Source: Allolobophora icterica (Eukaryota > Annelida > Clitellata > Crassiclitellata > Lumbricidae). Taken from it: a DNA stretch of 64,000 nt. Shown piece after piece: positions 1-11,869 of this stretch (within the stretch, counting starts at the first letter, position 1; each line of letters opens with the position of its first letter). The stretch lies in contig OY744611.1 of the NCBI GenBank assembly GCA_963556255.1, positions 1,643,530 through 1,707,529 on the forward strand, in the 5' to 3' direction. The position numbers were made by a program, and so were the translations under genes. The notes below the pieces were generated by a model that was given only the letters and a program-made list of their open reading frames with translations, was not told the origin of the DNA and did no database searches.

Positions 1-69
1 GGCTCACTACTGCTAATAGGTTATTATGCATTTATATATCGACCTCCCAACCATCCCAAAGTTTAGTTA

Positions 70-690
70 CATTAGCAGAATACATTATCAAAGTATATGC
101 TCCAATTTGGCTTGAAAGAAAACTGAAGCCCCAGTGTTATTATGGTGCTACTCATTTATGGAAAGCTATTCACTTATTACGTTTCTTACCATCCTTTGAG
201 AGAGAGGTTGTTGATAAATGTATTCAACAGAATGGCTACTTTGGTCACCCAGAAAACATTTTACTGAATACGATGATCGATGAGAGAAAACACATACGAG
301 AACTGGCAGCCAAAAGAATTAAAGTACCACGGGAAACTGATCTTTGTAACCCTAGCAGTTCTGGTGATATTAGAAAAATTCACAATCCCAAAACTCAATT
401 TTGAAGCCACTGACTACTATGAACTAGTAAACTGGTTAGATTTTGCCAGACTTGAACCTCCTACAACTTGTAAGTTTACGGAAAATGACCTTAAGGAAGC
501 CATTAAAACTGGCAGTTTGTCAGATCTCGACAAATACCTTTGCCACACGCAAGCAGTAGAGAGACATGTTAAAGTTGTTACAGATGCAGCAAGGTCAGTT
601 CGTGGCAAAGAACGTAGAGAAGGCTACATTCGAGCAAAGCTGGAATCCCGCAAAAACATGCCCAAATATACCACAAAAAGTGTTTGGTAA
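70..690 (+). pseudogene. broken conserved protein, unknown function, repeat-associated
   Basis: Two overlapping plus-strand frames together read like one protein. The first (about 70-400) includes VYAPIWLERKLKP, NGYFGHPEN and DERKHIRELAAKR. The second (about 385-690) includes IPKLNFEATDYYELVNW, CHTQAVERHVK and RAKLESRKNMPKY and ends at a TAA. Codon-level continuity is lost by a frameshift near position 390. From memory, these blocks resemble an unnamed family that recurs in many copies in invertebrate genomes; I do not know its function. It starts outside the visible frame and has no clear start codon. Treat as a degenerate coding relic, not an active gene. Confidence 0.45.
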
Positions 691-1803
691 TCATAATGTA
701 AGTGAAACGTATTGTGAGTTTCTGAACTTTTTGTGAAGTAAGCGTAACTAAGGATCACACTTTTCTTCAACCTTAACGGATTATTCCATGTATTATAATT
801 TTCTTAGAATATTTTATTATTTGACAATGCTCGTATCTCATAAATGTGAGAACTGTTAAATCAATTCACATGTGCTATAAAATCCTGCTATCTGTAGCTT
901 ACAATATTCCTATAATTACTACTTCAGTTAATAAAATAAAAAAAATTCAATGGTGTTATTTCGGTAGCTCAGTGGTCGCATAATGCGGTATATTGGATTA
1001 ACTTCAGAGCCATGGGCAAAGTTAAGCAGCACACCAGAAACATCATTTCTATACCAGACACTGTCCTATGCACAGGAGCACAAAATTAAGATATGCCAAA
1101 CATGATCCTTTCTGGTCACTATGCCCGTCATTGGTGTCATTTATCAAAAACGCCATCCCGTACATGGTCTCTTGGCCACGACGATGAAGAGCATGCTGTA
1201 TAACACGTACGCCCATTGGGTTATGTGGTCTATTAAGATCATAATGATCTGCAAGGTCCAGATGTGTCAAAACAATTTCGATATAACTAGCAACCTAACT
1301 GTGGAAACAACCTAATATAACGTTCGAATTTTGTCTGCGCTTTCTGTAAGGCAAACATGTCCAAACCGGTAAGTTTTGAAGTCGTAATTCGTAGTTATAG
1401 TTCCTCTCAACAACCAAATCGCTGGAGGAAATCGACTAAAGTCCCTTTACGCGAACAACTGATCATTCCGTTCGAATAACGCGAACAACTGATCATTTCT
1501 TTGGAATAAAACCGTTTTTAGACGAGTAGAACATGGGTGGGTCACTCGAATATGCACCTTAAAAATATCCACCAATTTTGACATCCAGGGCTCAACTGAT
1601 TCTTTCTCGCCGCTAAACACAGCAACCACGCCTCTCTTTCATCCGAGCAGATGACGTTTCCAATAGTTCTTTAGGATATATTTCATTCAATGACATTGTT
1701 CCACTTCAACACTTATTGTCTCGAATAACAAATGCAGCCCGAATCTATTATAATATTTTATCACCAATGGTGCTGGTTGTAGATTCTGGTTAATTAATAA
1801 GTT
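691..1803. other. no recognisable gene
   Basis: AT-rich intergenic DNA. Short open frames on both strands show no motif or composition that I recognise. An imperfect 22-bp direct repeat of gcgaacaactgatcatt type lies near 1450-1500. Confidence 0.4.
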
Positions 1804-1813
1804 ATAGTAGATT

Positions 1814-2038
1814 CCAATTAGTGGGACGCGGTGGTGTAGTGGTATGCTCTGTGCCTTGCAACCGAAGGGTCGCAGGTTCGAATCTACCTCAAGCCACTGC
1901 GTAGCGACCTTGGACAAGTTGCTCACCCACAATTGTCTGTGAGGAAGGCAACGGGAAACCACCTCACTCATCTCATCCCCAGGTGTCGTAAAGCCAATGA
2001 ACCTGCCTTCGGGCAGAGAACTCATCATCATCATCATC
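1814..2038 (+). mobile_element. tRNA-derived SINE with target-site duplication
   Basis: The head looks like a tRNA gene: an A-box-like TGGTGTAGTGGTATGCTC (from about 1832) and a B box GGTTCGAATC (about 1875-1884) spaced as in a Pol III promoter. A unique body follows, then a (CAT)n tail ending at 2038. The 10-bp sequence ATAGTAGATT is present immediately before (1804-1813) and after (2039-2048), which is the duplication left by LINE-driven insertion. The intact duplication suggests a fairly recent event. Confidence 0.85.
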
Positions 2039-2170
2039 ATAGTAGATTAAATTACTCTACCAAAACTAGCACCGGAGGGTCATCGTTACAGTCCCAAATG
2101 CTGCAGCACTTGTTTGTGGTTCCTCTTACCTTGCAGCAACACGAAACACCATGCACAAAGTCAGAATGTC

Positions 2171-3825
2171 GGCCAGGAAGAAATTTGCTGAAACAGTGAA
2201 AATAGAATCTGAACTAGAATATCCGCTTATGGTACACTGGGATAGAAACAGTCTTGCCTTGGTTGTTAGGACGTGAATAAACTAATCACTTGCAACTGTT
2301 TGTTTCCCGTGCTGGAATGACGAGCTAATTTTTGGCTTTGAAGCGGGACAAAATGAAGCTGAAGCGGCCATGATCGGAATGATCAGCATTTGGAAAATCC
2401 AATTTGTCAGCTTCGACACAACGTCTATTAACACATTTCGTTTCAATGGAGTATGGCTTTTTTCTTGAGAATGGGATACGCCGAGATCTTCTGATTTGCG
2501 TCCGTCGTTTTAGAATATAGCTTCAATGCTTATACCTTTGCATTGGCTTCCTTGTCAGAAAAGAATTGGTTTCGAATAGGGGCTAATAGTTTACAAGCGA
2601 TTAAGTGTTGTCCAACCACAGGATTTAAAGTCAGTCTTGATTCATCAGACTTATCATTATTCAGCGAAGTCTCTTTGTTATCTTTCAGTAGTCATACCTA
2701 AAACTAAAACTGTTCTTGGTGAACGAGTTTATCCGCCGTTTGACCTAGATTTTGGAAATCTGTAGATGTTCGTTCTACTCTGTTTGGGAACGAGTAGCAC
2801 ACGAAAGATGTCGGGGACTAGAAGCAAAAGCCAGCGCCAAAGTATTTCTCGAATCGACCATTATCTTTCTCAGAGATTTTCGTCAAAGGGATATGCAGAA
2901 ACACAGAGATGATTAGAATTGCTTTCAAATAGGGGCTCATAGTTTACAAAACTATTAAGTGCTGTGCAACCAAAGCATTTAAAGTCAGTCTTGATTCATC
3001 AGACTTATCATTATTCAACGAGGTCTTTTGGTTATCTTTCAGTGGTCATACCGAAGACTAAAACTGTTCATGGAGAACGAGTTTATCTGCCGTGTAGCAC
3101 ACGAAAGATGTCGGGGACTGGAACCAGAAGCCAACACCAAAGTATTTCTTGAATCAACCAGTATCTTTCTCATTGATTTTTTGTGAAAGGGATATGCAGA
3201 AACACAGAGATGATTACCATGATCTCATCGAACCGGCAAGAATTGGGAAGTCCTCAAATTAGGATTCACTGGAGAGCAAAAAAAATATTTAACTAAAGAG
3301 AAGGCCAGGAAGAAATTTGCTGAAACAGTGAAGATAGAATCTGAACTAGAATATCTGCTTATAGGTACACTGGGATAGAAACAGTCTTGCCGTGGTTGTT
3401 AGGACGCGAATAAACTAATCACTTGCAAGTGTTTGTTTCCGCTGCTGGAATGAATAAGCCTTTAGCCGTGCTGATTTTTGGCTTCGAAGCGGGACAAAAT
3501 GAAGCTGAAGCGGTCATGATCGGATGATCTGCTGTTCGAAAATGCAGTTTGTCAGCTTCGACAAAACGTCTATGAAATCTGCTTGTTTCAATTGAGTATG
3601 TGCTTTTTTCTTGAGAATGGGATACGGGCTCATAGTTTACAAGCTATGAAGTGCTGTCCAACCACAGGATTTAAAGTCAGTATTGATTCATCAGACTTAT
3701 CATTATTCAACGAGTTCTCTTGGTTATCGTTCAAAGGTCATACCTACTACTTAAACTGTTCTTGGTGAACGAGTTTATCTGCCGTTTTACCTAGCTTTTG
3801 GAAATCTGTAGATGTTCGTTCTGCT
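2171..3825. repeat. nested direct repeats of unknown family
   Basis: The block 2171-2790 recurs with modest divergence at about 3303-3825; both start with ggccaggaagaaatttgctg. An internal piece with tttaaagtcagtcttgattc occurs three times (about 2620, 2979 and 3670). No coding frame survives through the repeats. The arrangement fits tandem duplication followed by small deletions. Confidence 0.7.
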
Positions 3826-4176
3826 AGGTCACTTATGTCACATCTTTGTCCGCTTAAGACTTAGCTTTTCTAGTTTGCTTATTCGCCACAGGGTGCCTTT
3901 CTGTCTAAGTACACTGATCTTCTAGATATTAATCTGATTACGGCTTGGTTTTGGTGCGCCATTTAACGATGCGTTGTGTATTAGACGCAGGCGAGTTGCT
4001 ACAAAGTTGCTACTTACAAATGAGAACAACTGTTCATCTTGTGTTAATGAATCTATCATTATTTCAGCTTAAACAACTCTTTTTTGGTATTGTGAAGGCG
4101 CTATAGTAAGTGTCGAGATAACAAACTAGATAAACAACTACGCATGCTTTGTGGCTCTCGGTATACTGACGTTTAA

Positions 4177-4346
4177 CAGCACGTCATCGGTGGAACCGAT
4201 GCTTCCATCCCCAACTACCAGATTCAGCTGTTTTTGCGTGTGACTGGTTCTTATGCATGCGGAGCATATCTGAATGGAACCACGCGAGCTCTGACCGTGG
4301 CTCACCGCGCAGAACCTGTGACGTATGTTCCAATACCAAGTATCGG
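4177..4346 (+). pseudogene. trypsin-like serine protease exon, broken
   Basis: One open frame reads QHVIGGTDASIPNYQIQ, then SYACGAYLNGTTRALTVAHR. This is the mature N-terminus of an S1 (trypsin-like) protease: IGGT after the activation cleavage site, the first disulfide cysteine in the ACG stretch, and the region around the catalytic histidine. S1 enzymes normally have TAAHC here; this copy reads TVAHR, so the disulfide cysteine is lost. The histidine itself is kept. No aspartate or serine motif follows; a LINE relic occupies the downstream DNA. It looks like one captured host exon. The similarity is strong but short. Confidence 0.6.
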
Positions 4347-4518
4347 TGAAAATTTTAAAATGTATTGTTGATATAACCCGCTTATTGTCATTATTGATTC
4401 AGCACTTCCAACATGAAACGTGTTTTTAAGCATGCTCTGTGCATGTCCAAACCATCGGAGTCCTCGTTGAACGACATTGTTTAGCAGAGTTGTTTTGACG
4501 CCTAATGATTGTCTTATG

Positions 4519-6150
4519 TCATCGTTTCTTATTTTCTGTAGTCTTGAAATCCCTTGAGATGTCGTAAGAAAGCAGGTTAATTATTCTGGGGTAAGTAGCG
4601 CAAGGGGATTGGAAGACAATTCCAGGTAGACGGGCCAACAATCGAGTACGCTCGGCGTTGTCTGACTGCGGAGCGTGCCCGAGGGACCAGTAGCTCCCCA
4701 TTAGTCGCCGAGCGCAAAGCTTTGCGAGAGGCTAAGTCAGAAATCGGGCGACAGAGTTAAAACAGGTAGGATGGGACGCTGCCGGAGACACACCGCCAAA
4801 CTAGTGCTGCTATCCTGTTGGAGATGCGCTCAGAAGCAGGAAGCCAATGCAAGACGTCAGGCATATAGGCAGAGACTGGGGACTATTTTGGAATACGACC
4901 TATAAGTCTAGCAGCAGAACGAAGGACCCGGTCAAGTCGCCCTATTAGGCCCTTGGAGTGACCACCAAGGACCGACCAGCCATGGTCAACTCTACCAGTG
5001 AGAAACGCATGGGCTAAGATGACCGCAGCATCATGGGAGAGGGACTTCAGTACAACACGCAACTGCCGGAGCTGATAATAACAGTTCCGCGTGACCAAGT
5101 TAACATGCTGAGAGAGACTAAGCTCTCGCTCCAGCATAACACATAGGTCACGAACAATAATGAAGAAAGTGATATGTGGAAAGGTCTCAGTCAATAGGTG
5201 TAGGTCAACCCCGCTAGCTGCCTACGACCGCCAAGCCAAATGAATTGATTTTGGACGGATTCAGAAGCAATCGCTTTGAGGCCATCCAAGCTGAAATGGC
5301 ATCAATGGCGCGGCATATCAACCCAACAGAAACCACTGCATCAGCTGCGCGGCAGTGGACATATCCTTGAACGTCATCAGCATATAGCTGGTGAAGCTGC
5401 CCACATGGCTGTAGCAAGGAGCTGACATCAGAAGTAAACAAAACGTAGAGTAGCGGGCCAAGGACGAACTTTGGGGTACACCAAAGAGGGCGGGAACCCA
5501 GCGAGACCTAGAGGAACCAGCAATAACACAGTCAGTGCGACCAGTAAGATAAGACGATAGCCAGTCTAACGGTTTGCCAACTAGCCCAAAGGAAATAGAG
5601 ACACGAGTCGAATGCTGAGCTAACATCAAAGAGTGCTAACAGGGTATTCTGACTACAGTCCTGGCGCCGTATAAATCCGACAGGAGGCGGACCAGTAAAG
5701 TTTCGGTGGAATGATTCCCGCGAAAACCTGACTGGAGGGAGTGAAATAAACCATTCTTATCCAGATAACCAATTAGTTGACTTGTAACACTGCGCTCCAA
5801 TATTTTAGAGGAATGTCGCACTTGCTATAGGGCGATAGTTTGCAGGATCACTAGAGTTCAGTCTATCTCGCTTCATGGCCGGAATAAGAATTGAACGCTT
5901 CTGGGAAGCAGGTAGATGGGTCTCCTGGATCGACCGATTGCACAGTAGGGTGATGAACGGCAGGAGGTCGTCGACAAGTTCTTTGACAAGGAACGTAGGC
6001 ACCGGGTCCAGCTCAAAAGTCTTTGGTGCTTCGGCTAGGATGAGACATCGTAGCTCCAGACTGTTAATCTCCTTGAAGACGGATAACCGAGCATCAGTAG
6101 TGGAGAAATCTGGCGGAGGAGAAGCGGAAACAGCTCGATACCTTCCTCTC
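4519..6150 (-). pseudogene. LINE reverse transcriptase relic (minus)
   Basis: Read on the minus strand from about 6150 down, successive frames give DPANYRPIAS, LQSGFRGNHSTETLL, GLVGKPLDWLSSYLTGR, GVPQS and LYADDVQGYVHC (the polymerase YADD active site). The RLDRVLRSAARLI tail and LVPRAHS/SWNGLPI-type C-terminus follow. These are ordered blocks of a non-LTR retrotransposon ORF2 of the Jockey/CR1 group. Several frameshifts separate them, so it cannot be translated as one protein. No endonuclease domain is visible, so the copy is 5-prime truncated. Confidence 0.85.
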
Positions 6151-6389
6151 TGAATGTCCTGATAACTCGTTCTAATTCAAAATCCCTCAATTCTGTTATT
6201 GTTTAAATTTTATCTTGCAGTTCATTGTGATCGAAATGGACCATATAACCCAATAAGCGTCCAGGGTAATATGAAATTAAACATTAAGAAGTCACTAGAA
6301 ATGCTAATACGAAGACCGATGACGTAGTTGGATATCTACGCAACTACAGCCAAGGTGCAGGGGCTCCCTTGGGTCGTTAGTATGACTAT

Positions 6390-6950
6390 TCTTGCGTCGA
6401 CAAGTGGTTTATGTGCACGGGCCGTCAATCGTCCTTTGCATTTCGAACCCATGGTCTGAGAGGGCCAGGTATATATAACGTAGTCAAAGCGACGGCGATG
6501 GCAAGGCTGCTCTATGCCTCCCCGGTATGGTGGGGCTTCACAATGCAGGGTGAGCGTGATAGGCTCGGAGCTATCTTTGGGCGCTTGATAAGAAGCGCAT
6601 ACCTTCCCGTTGACACTCCGTCCATCCAACAGCTGTGTAGCCTGGCCGACAACCGCCCTATCTCGGCAGTTCTGAGTAATGCACAGTCTGTGTTCACGCC
6701 TATTAGGGCTATTGGCTATGCACTCCGACCTCGTGCCCATAACCGAGACATTCCTTCGGCTGACAGTAACATTCATAAGTATGATGCTGTATTTATAACT
6801 CGGCATAATACTCTCTATGTTCTGACGCTATTTATATATGTTAGGTCGCAGCCAGTTGTGCGGGGATGAGAATGTGAGACTGTGTTTATGTGTTTATGTA
6901 CACCAAAATGCGGTTCGCAATTGGATTAATAAATATATTCTATTCTACTC
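6390..6950 (+). pseudogene. 3-prime end of a different LINE (plus)
   Basis: The plus-strand frame 6411-6869 has ATAMARLLYASPVWWGFT, RLGAIFGRLIRSAYLP and ALRPRAHNRDIP, which is the C-terminal tail after the reverse transcriptase domain of a Jockey-type LINE. A 3-prime end with AATAAATATATTCTATTCTA follows. It is opposite in orientation to the neighbouring relic and belongs to another family. Only the tail of ORF2 is present. Confidence 0.7.
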
Positions 6951-7030
6951 TATTTTCCCAAAGTTTGACTTCTCATTTTAAAACGTTATAAATTACATTA
7001 CTATAATTATACTACACTGGGCAAACAATT

Positions 7031-7290
7031 TCAAACGATTTGCTTCCTGAAATTTTTTGGTGAATATGGTAAAAAGGTTCTAGCTGAATAATGATGTCCA
7101 ATTATTAATATGTTCAACAACATAATTATGTTTGTCTTCGTGGGTTTTCGTGCTTGAAGCATGTTGTAAACCAGTTGGACGTAGTTTGGGGCTATGTAGT
7201 TGCCAAGAAAATTATCAACATTCTTAAATGCATTCCATGCGACTTTCTCTAGCGCCACTAGCTGATCTTTGACCCAATACAAGAATCAAG
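7031..7290 (-). pseudogene. unknown conserved repeat-associated protein fragment
   Basis: The minus-strand frame contains LVALEKVAWNAFKNVDNFLG and APNYVQLVYNMLQARK. From memory this resembles a family that is present in many copies in invertebrate genomes, with no function known to me. Only about 60 residues survive, with no start or end. The same fragment is present in the other duplication copy. Confidence 0.4.
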
Positions 7291-7369
7291 GTCGACCCGG
7301 TACCGATCACATTCGATTATAAACTTTGTAAGCTAATAGCCGAGCCGGCCTATTTGTCGCACCGCATCT

Positions 7370-7620
7370 TCAACGGTCGGCTTGCTGCCGTTCATCGTTA
7401 AACAAGCTCACGATTTTAATCGAGCCCGTATCTGTTGACTAGGCTGTCCACGACCTCAGCATGCATCTTATGTACGACTTCTGTTCAATAATACTAAGAA
7501 TCAGTACGGTGACAGGTACCAACTGTTCTATACAGACACTGATAGCCTGTTATTCCAGGTGGAGATTCCGAATGCACCACGAGCTATACAAGGAATGCCT
7601 GTTCGAACAACAATAGATGG
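7370..7620 (+). pseudogene. DNA polymerase B fragment, third Polinton lineage
   Basis: One frame gives FNNTKNQYGDRYQLFYTDTDSL from about 7480. This is polymerase motif C (TDTDS, two metal-binding aspartates) of the protein-primed type-B polymerases found in Polintons. Just upstream, in a shifted frame, LAAVHR and HDFNRARI match the preceding conserved block. The residues around motif C differ clearly from both other polymerase copies here, so it is a separate lineage. Stops and frameshifts surround it. Confidence 0.6.
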
Positions 7621-7894
7621 GAAACACTCAAGTCGCGGTTCGATGTCACGACCACCAGATAGATGTGTACGAGCAGAATAAGGTCAGCCCATCCCGATGC
7701 ACAAAAAATTGGATATCAAGAGACGGGATTAAAACGGGGGCATACATACGGGCACTATAAAATTAACGCGGAACTCGACGAATATCTGTAGGAGTTCATC
7801 AACTGTTGAGTATTATATCGGGTGGCAGCTCAGTGCCCATAGGCACCAGAAGCTGCTCCTCACGCACATACCCGCGGGAAGGACAGTCCACGAG

Positions 7895-8134
7895 ATGGCA
7901 CAACGCCAGCTGGCGAGCCTGGCGAACAACATTCGAAATAGGGTGAATGGTGAGCGACCAGTTCGGGTCGGTGGCACGTCTACTGCCACCCGAGTACCGA
8001 ACGAGAACATCGTGTCCGAAGATAGGCTCATCCCGGCCAACAACACGACGCTAACTACAGCGTCGGTGCGTGGACCAGGCATGCAATACATCTTTAATTC
8101 CCATATAACGCATAAACCCTACGCGCCTTCGTGA
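7895..8134 (+). other. open frame of unknown origin beside the relic
   Basis: A 79-residue frame beginning MAQRQLASLANNIRNRV. I do not recognise it. It lies between a Polinton polymerase fragment and a penton-like fragment on the same strand, so it may be the degenerate remains of a gene from that element. No start signal or conserved motif supports it as a gene. Confidence 0.25.
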
Positions 8135-8665
8135 AGATCACGAATGCAACTTACAAGGCAGATATGGCCTCAACTACAATCAGGTCTATGCTCTATTTCG
8201 ACTCTCAGACGCTTGGTCGTGGTTATAAAGTGGAAGAAAATGCGGTCCTTATTCGCACAGTGGATACAAGCTTGGTCAATTGTGATGTTATCTGTGGATC
8301 ACAGTGCTCGAAATGGACCGGAACGCCGTTCCGGTTCGTCAGCGTTCCGTTCCGGTTCGTCAAATGAATTATTGTGGAAAATACTATGAAATTAACGTGA
8401 ATGCTCCCATATCTTTGACTAGCGTTCCGTTTCGTAAAATTTTCCATTTCCAGCACTGGTGGATCATATCGCAGTGGTAGCTACCTGCCAGTAATCTACA
8501 CTTTTTCCGAAGGTGTCGCCCGCTATAAATAAAATTGATTCTCCGAAAAACCTGGTATACCTACCAGTTAGACCGGATGGCAACGTACAGGGACTGCGTT
8601 TGTTGCTGACAGAGCACAATGAAGAACTGCTGAATCTCCGAGGTGAGAGAAAAACAGAGGTGTAA
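8131..8665 (+). pseudogene. penton-like minor capsid fragment, third Polinton lineage
   Basis: The first piece (8131-8300) has STTIRSMLYFDSQTL and LIRTVDTSLVNCDVICGS. About 180 bp later a second piece (about 8530-8665) has NLVYLPVRPDGNVQGLRLLL and LLNLRGE. The same order of blocks, including a YLPV block and a LINIRGE-type ending, is seen in the penton-like gene of Polinton copy 1 (40344-41135). The gap between pieces holds a short duplicated sequence (gttccggttcgtc). Single jelly-roll minor capsid protein is the best reading; the copy is dead. Confidence 0.5.
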
Positions 8666-8890
8666 TAGCAAACGTTGCCGACCTGGTTTGCAATGTAGCG
8701 AAAGCTGGCGCCGCAACAGCGTTCGCCGTCAGGCAAATCGTCGATGCCTTGAAAGCGAGACGTGCTGCGGGGTGCGAACAAAGTTGCCCGCAGTTCCCGC
8801 GCCTTTCGAGAAGGCGCTCAGCGACAAGAGCATCGCATACTTAAAACAGCTGGCTAGTCCGCCCTCTGTATTTTTTAACGGCTGACATAA
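8666..8890 (+). other. possible further remnant of the same Polinton
   Basis: Frames give NVADLVCNVAKAGAATAF and, shifted, FEKALSDKSIAYLKQLAS. Alanine-rich small proteins are common next to penton genes in Polintons, but I cannot match this to a named family. Confidence 0.25.
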
Positions 8891-9189
8891 ATAGCCGCAT
8901 TCCTGGGTCTAAGTTCAGGCTTATAAAGCCAAATCGTGGAAGGGCCTGTTTCTGGGCAACCAAAAATAAGGATGATAAATAAATTATTAACGCTTGAACT
9001 TGTTGCTTATTAGAATAAGTAAGTTATTAAGTAAGTATGTCCTTTATTAGACCACCTGCAGACGCACTGTGGCTTACAAACAGGTTATGCAAAGAGGTGG
9101 AAGAAACTAAATTATAACATAAGGTGAGCAAGACTATTGGAAACAGTCAAAACTGTCACAACTGTGCAGCTGATCTCAAAGAAACTATA

Positions 9190-9325
9190 ATTAAATGCTT
9201 AATCTGGATAATAATTGGATAATAATTAATTGGATAATTGGATAATTATTTAATTATTTGGATAATTATTTGAATAATTGGATAAATAATTGGATAATTG
9301 GATAATTATTTGGATAATTGGAAAT
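9190..9325. repeat. AT-rich minisatellite
   Basis: Irregular tandem copies of ggataatt / tggataatta. The surrounding 8940-9570 holds no recognised gene. Confidence 0.8.
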
Positions 9326-9652
9326 ACTTTAAGTATTCATACGCATTTAAGGAATCTTAGATGGCGGCATTTGACGTGGTGAGTGAAATGTTGGCACCAG
9401 ATTACATCAGCATCGAGTCATTTGAATGGGGGATCCGTAGAGTTGTGGTAACACCACTGGCGTGAAGAGCAGTACGTTGCGGGATCGCTTCCCGCAACCA
9501 ACCCAAAAGGTCCAGTCAGCCTATTCATTCTCGAGATGGCGCTTTGTTAAAATGAGATGTAAGTAAAGTGGTACTGCTATAGTAAGTGGCGAGATAAGAA
9601 ACTAGCTAAACAACTACACATGCTTTGTAGCTCTCGGTATACTGACGTTTAA

Positions 9653-9822
9653 CAGCACGTCATCGGTGGAACCGATGCTTCCATCCCCAACTACCAGATT
9701 CAGCTGTTTTTGCGTGTGACTGGTTCTTATGCATGCGGAGCATATCTGAATGGAACCACGCGAGCTCTGACCGTGGCTCACCGCGCAGGACCTGTCACGT
9801 ATGTTCCAATACGAAGTGTCGG
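9653..9822 (+). pseudogene. trypsin-like serine protease exon, second copy
   Basis: The same frame as at 4177: HVIGGTDASIPNYQIQ through GTTRALTVAHR, with the histidine kept and the following cysteine replaced by arginine. Differences from the first copy are few (for example G for E two codons after the HR). The shared cysteine loss shows that the exon was already inactive, or atypical, before the duplication. Confidence 0.6.
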
Positions 9823-9995
9823 TGAAAATTTTAAAATGTATTGTTGATATAATCCAGCTTATTGTCATTATTGATTCAGCACTTCCAACATGAAAGCGTG
9901 TTTTAAGCATGCTCTGTGCATGTCCAAACCATCGGAGTCCTCATTGAACGACATTGTTTAGCAGAGTTGTTTTGACGCCTAATGATTGTCTTATG

Positions 9996-11640
9996 TTATC
10001 GTTTCATATTTTCTGCAGTCTTGAAATCCCTTGAGATGTCGTAAGAAAGCAGGTGAATTATTCCGGGAGAAGTAGCGCAAGGGGATTGGAAGACCATTCC
10101 AACTAGAAGGGCCAACAATCGAGTACGCTCGGCGTTGTCTGACTGCGGAGTGTGCCCGAGGGACCAGTAGCTCCCCATTAGTCGCCGAGCGCAAAGCTCT
10201 GCGAGAGGCCAAGTCAGAAATCGGGCGACAGAGTTAAAACAGGTAGGATGGGACGCTGCCGGAGACATACCGCCAAACTAGTGCTGCTATCCTGTTGGAG
10301 ATGCGCTCAGAAACAGGAAGCCAATGCAAGACGTCAGGCATATCGGCATAGACTGGGTATTATTTTGGAATACGACCTATAAGTCTAGCAGCAGAACGAA
10401 GGACCCGGTCAAGTCGCCCTATTAGGCCCTTGGAGTGACCACCAAGGTCCGAGCAGCCATGGTCAACTCTACCAGTGACAAACGCATAGGCTAATATGAC
10501 CACAGCATCATGGGAGAGGGACTTCAGTACAACACGCAACTGCCGGAGCTGATAATAACAGTTCCGCGTGACCAAGTTAACATGCTGAGAGAGACTAAGC
10601 TCTCGATCCAGCATAACACATAGGTCACGAACATTAATGACGAAAGTGATATGGGGAAAGGTCTCAGTCAATAGGTGTAGGTCAACCCCGCCAGCTGCCT
10701 ACGACCACCAAGCCAAATGAATTGAGTTTTGGACGGGTTCAGAAGCAATCGGTTTGAGGCTATCCAAGCTGAAATGGCATCGATGGCGCGGCATATCAAC
10801 CCAACAGAAACCACTGCATCAGCTGCGCGGCAGTGGACATATCCTTGAACGTCATCAGCATATAGCTGGTGAAGCTGCCCACATGGCTGTAGCAAGGAGC
10901 TGACATCAGAAGTAAACAAAACGTAGAGTAGCGGGCCAAGGACGGACTTTGGGGTACACCAAAGAGGACGGGGACCCAGCGAGACCTAGAGGAACCAGCA
11001 ATAGCACAGTCAGTGCGACCAGTAAGATAAGATGATAGCCAGTCTAACGGTTTGCCAACTAGCCGAAAGGAAACAAAGACACGAGTCGAATGCTGAGCTA
11101 ACATCAAAAAGTGCTAAAAGGGTATTCTGACTACAGTCCATGGCGCCGTATAAATCCGACAGGAGGCGGACCAGTAAAGTTTCGGTGGAATGATTCCCGC
11201 GAAAACCTGACTGGAGGGAGAGAAATAAACCATTCTTATCCAGATAACGAATTAGTTGACTTGTAACAATGCGCTCCAATATTTTAGAGGAATGTCACAC
11301 TTGCTATAGGGCGATAGTTTGCAGGATCACTAGAGTCCAGTCTATCTCGCTTCATGGCCGGAATAAGAATTGAACGCTTCTGGGAAGCAGGTAGATGGGT
11401 CTCCTGGATCGACCGATTGCACAGTAGGGTGATGAACGGGAGGAGGACGTCGACAAGTTCCTTGACAAGGAACGTAGGCACCGGGTCCAGCTCAAAAGTC
11501 TTTGGTGCTTCGGCTAGGATGAGACATCGTAGCTCCAGACTGGTAATCTCCTTGAAGACGGATAACCGAGCATCAGTAGTGGAGAAATCTGGCGGAGGAG
11601 AAGCGGAAACAGCTCGATACCTTCCTCTCTGAATGTCCTG
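9996..11640 (-). pseudogene. LINE reverse transcriptase relic (minus), duplicate
   Basis: Same blocks and order as 4519-6150, including NYRPIAS, QSGFRGNHSTE, YLTGR, LYADDVQGY and LLVPRAHSAVRQRRAYSIVG. One copy-specific reading frame (11010-11279) joins LQSGFRGNHSTETLL with ALFDVSSAFDS, which is split in the first copy. This shows that some breaks arose after the duplication. Not translatable as one ORF. Confidence 0.85.
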
Positions 11641-11869
11641 ATAACTCGTTCTAATTCACAATCCCTCAATTCTGTCATTGTTTAAATTTTATCTTGCAGA
11701 TCATTGTGATCGAAACGGACCATATAACCCAATAAGCGTCCAGGGTAATATGAAATTAAACATTAAGAAGTCACTAGAAGTCAAACGAAGACCGATGACG
11801 TAGTTGGATATCTACGCAACTACAGCCAAAGTGCAGGGGCTCCTTTGGGTCGCTAGTATGACTATTCTT

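Larger units (their letters stand above)
4100..7278. repeat. segmental duplication, copy 1
   Basis: Nearly identical, in direct orientation, to 9575-12686. Both copies hold the same ordered set: trypsin-like exon (+), LINE reverse transcriptase relic (-), LINE 3-prime piece (+), unknown relic (-). Because all nested parts recur in the same order with few differences, duplication of one block is more likely than repeated independent insertion. Copy 1 has about 70 bp not present in copy 2 near 7062-7130. Confidence 0.85.

Noticed and set aside
960..1010. tRNA-like stretch cggtagctcagtggtcgc
   Set aside because: A-box-like start only; no B box or cloverleaf follows.
5875..6153. 92-residue plus-strand frame (also at 11354)
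   Set aside because: Antisense of the LINE reverse transcriptase; no independent support.
6336..6806. 156-residue minus-strand frame
   Set aside because: Antisense of the plus-strand LINE tail whose WWGFT and RPRAHN blocks are recognisable.
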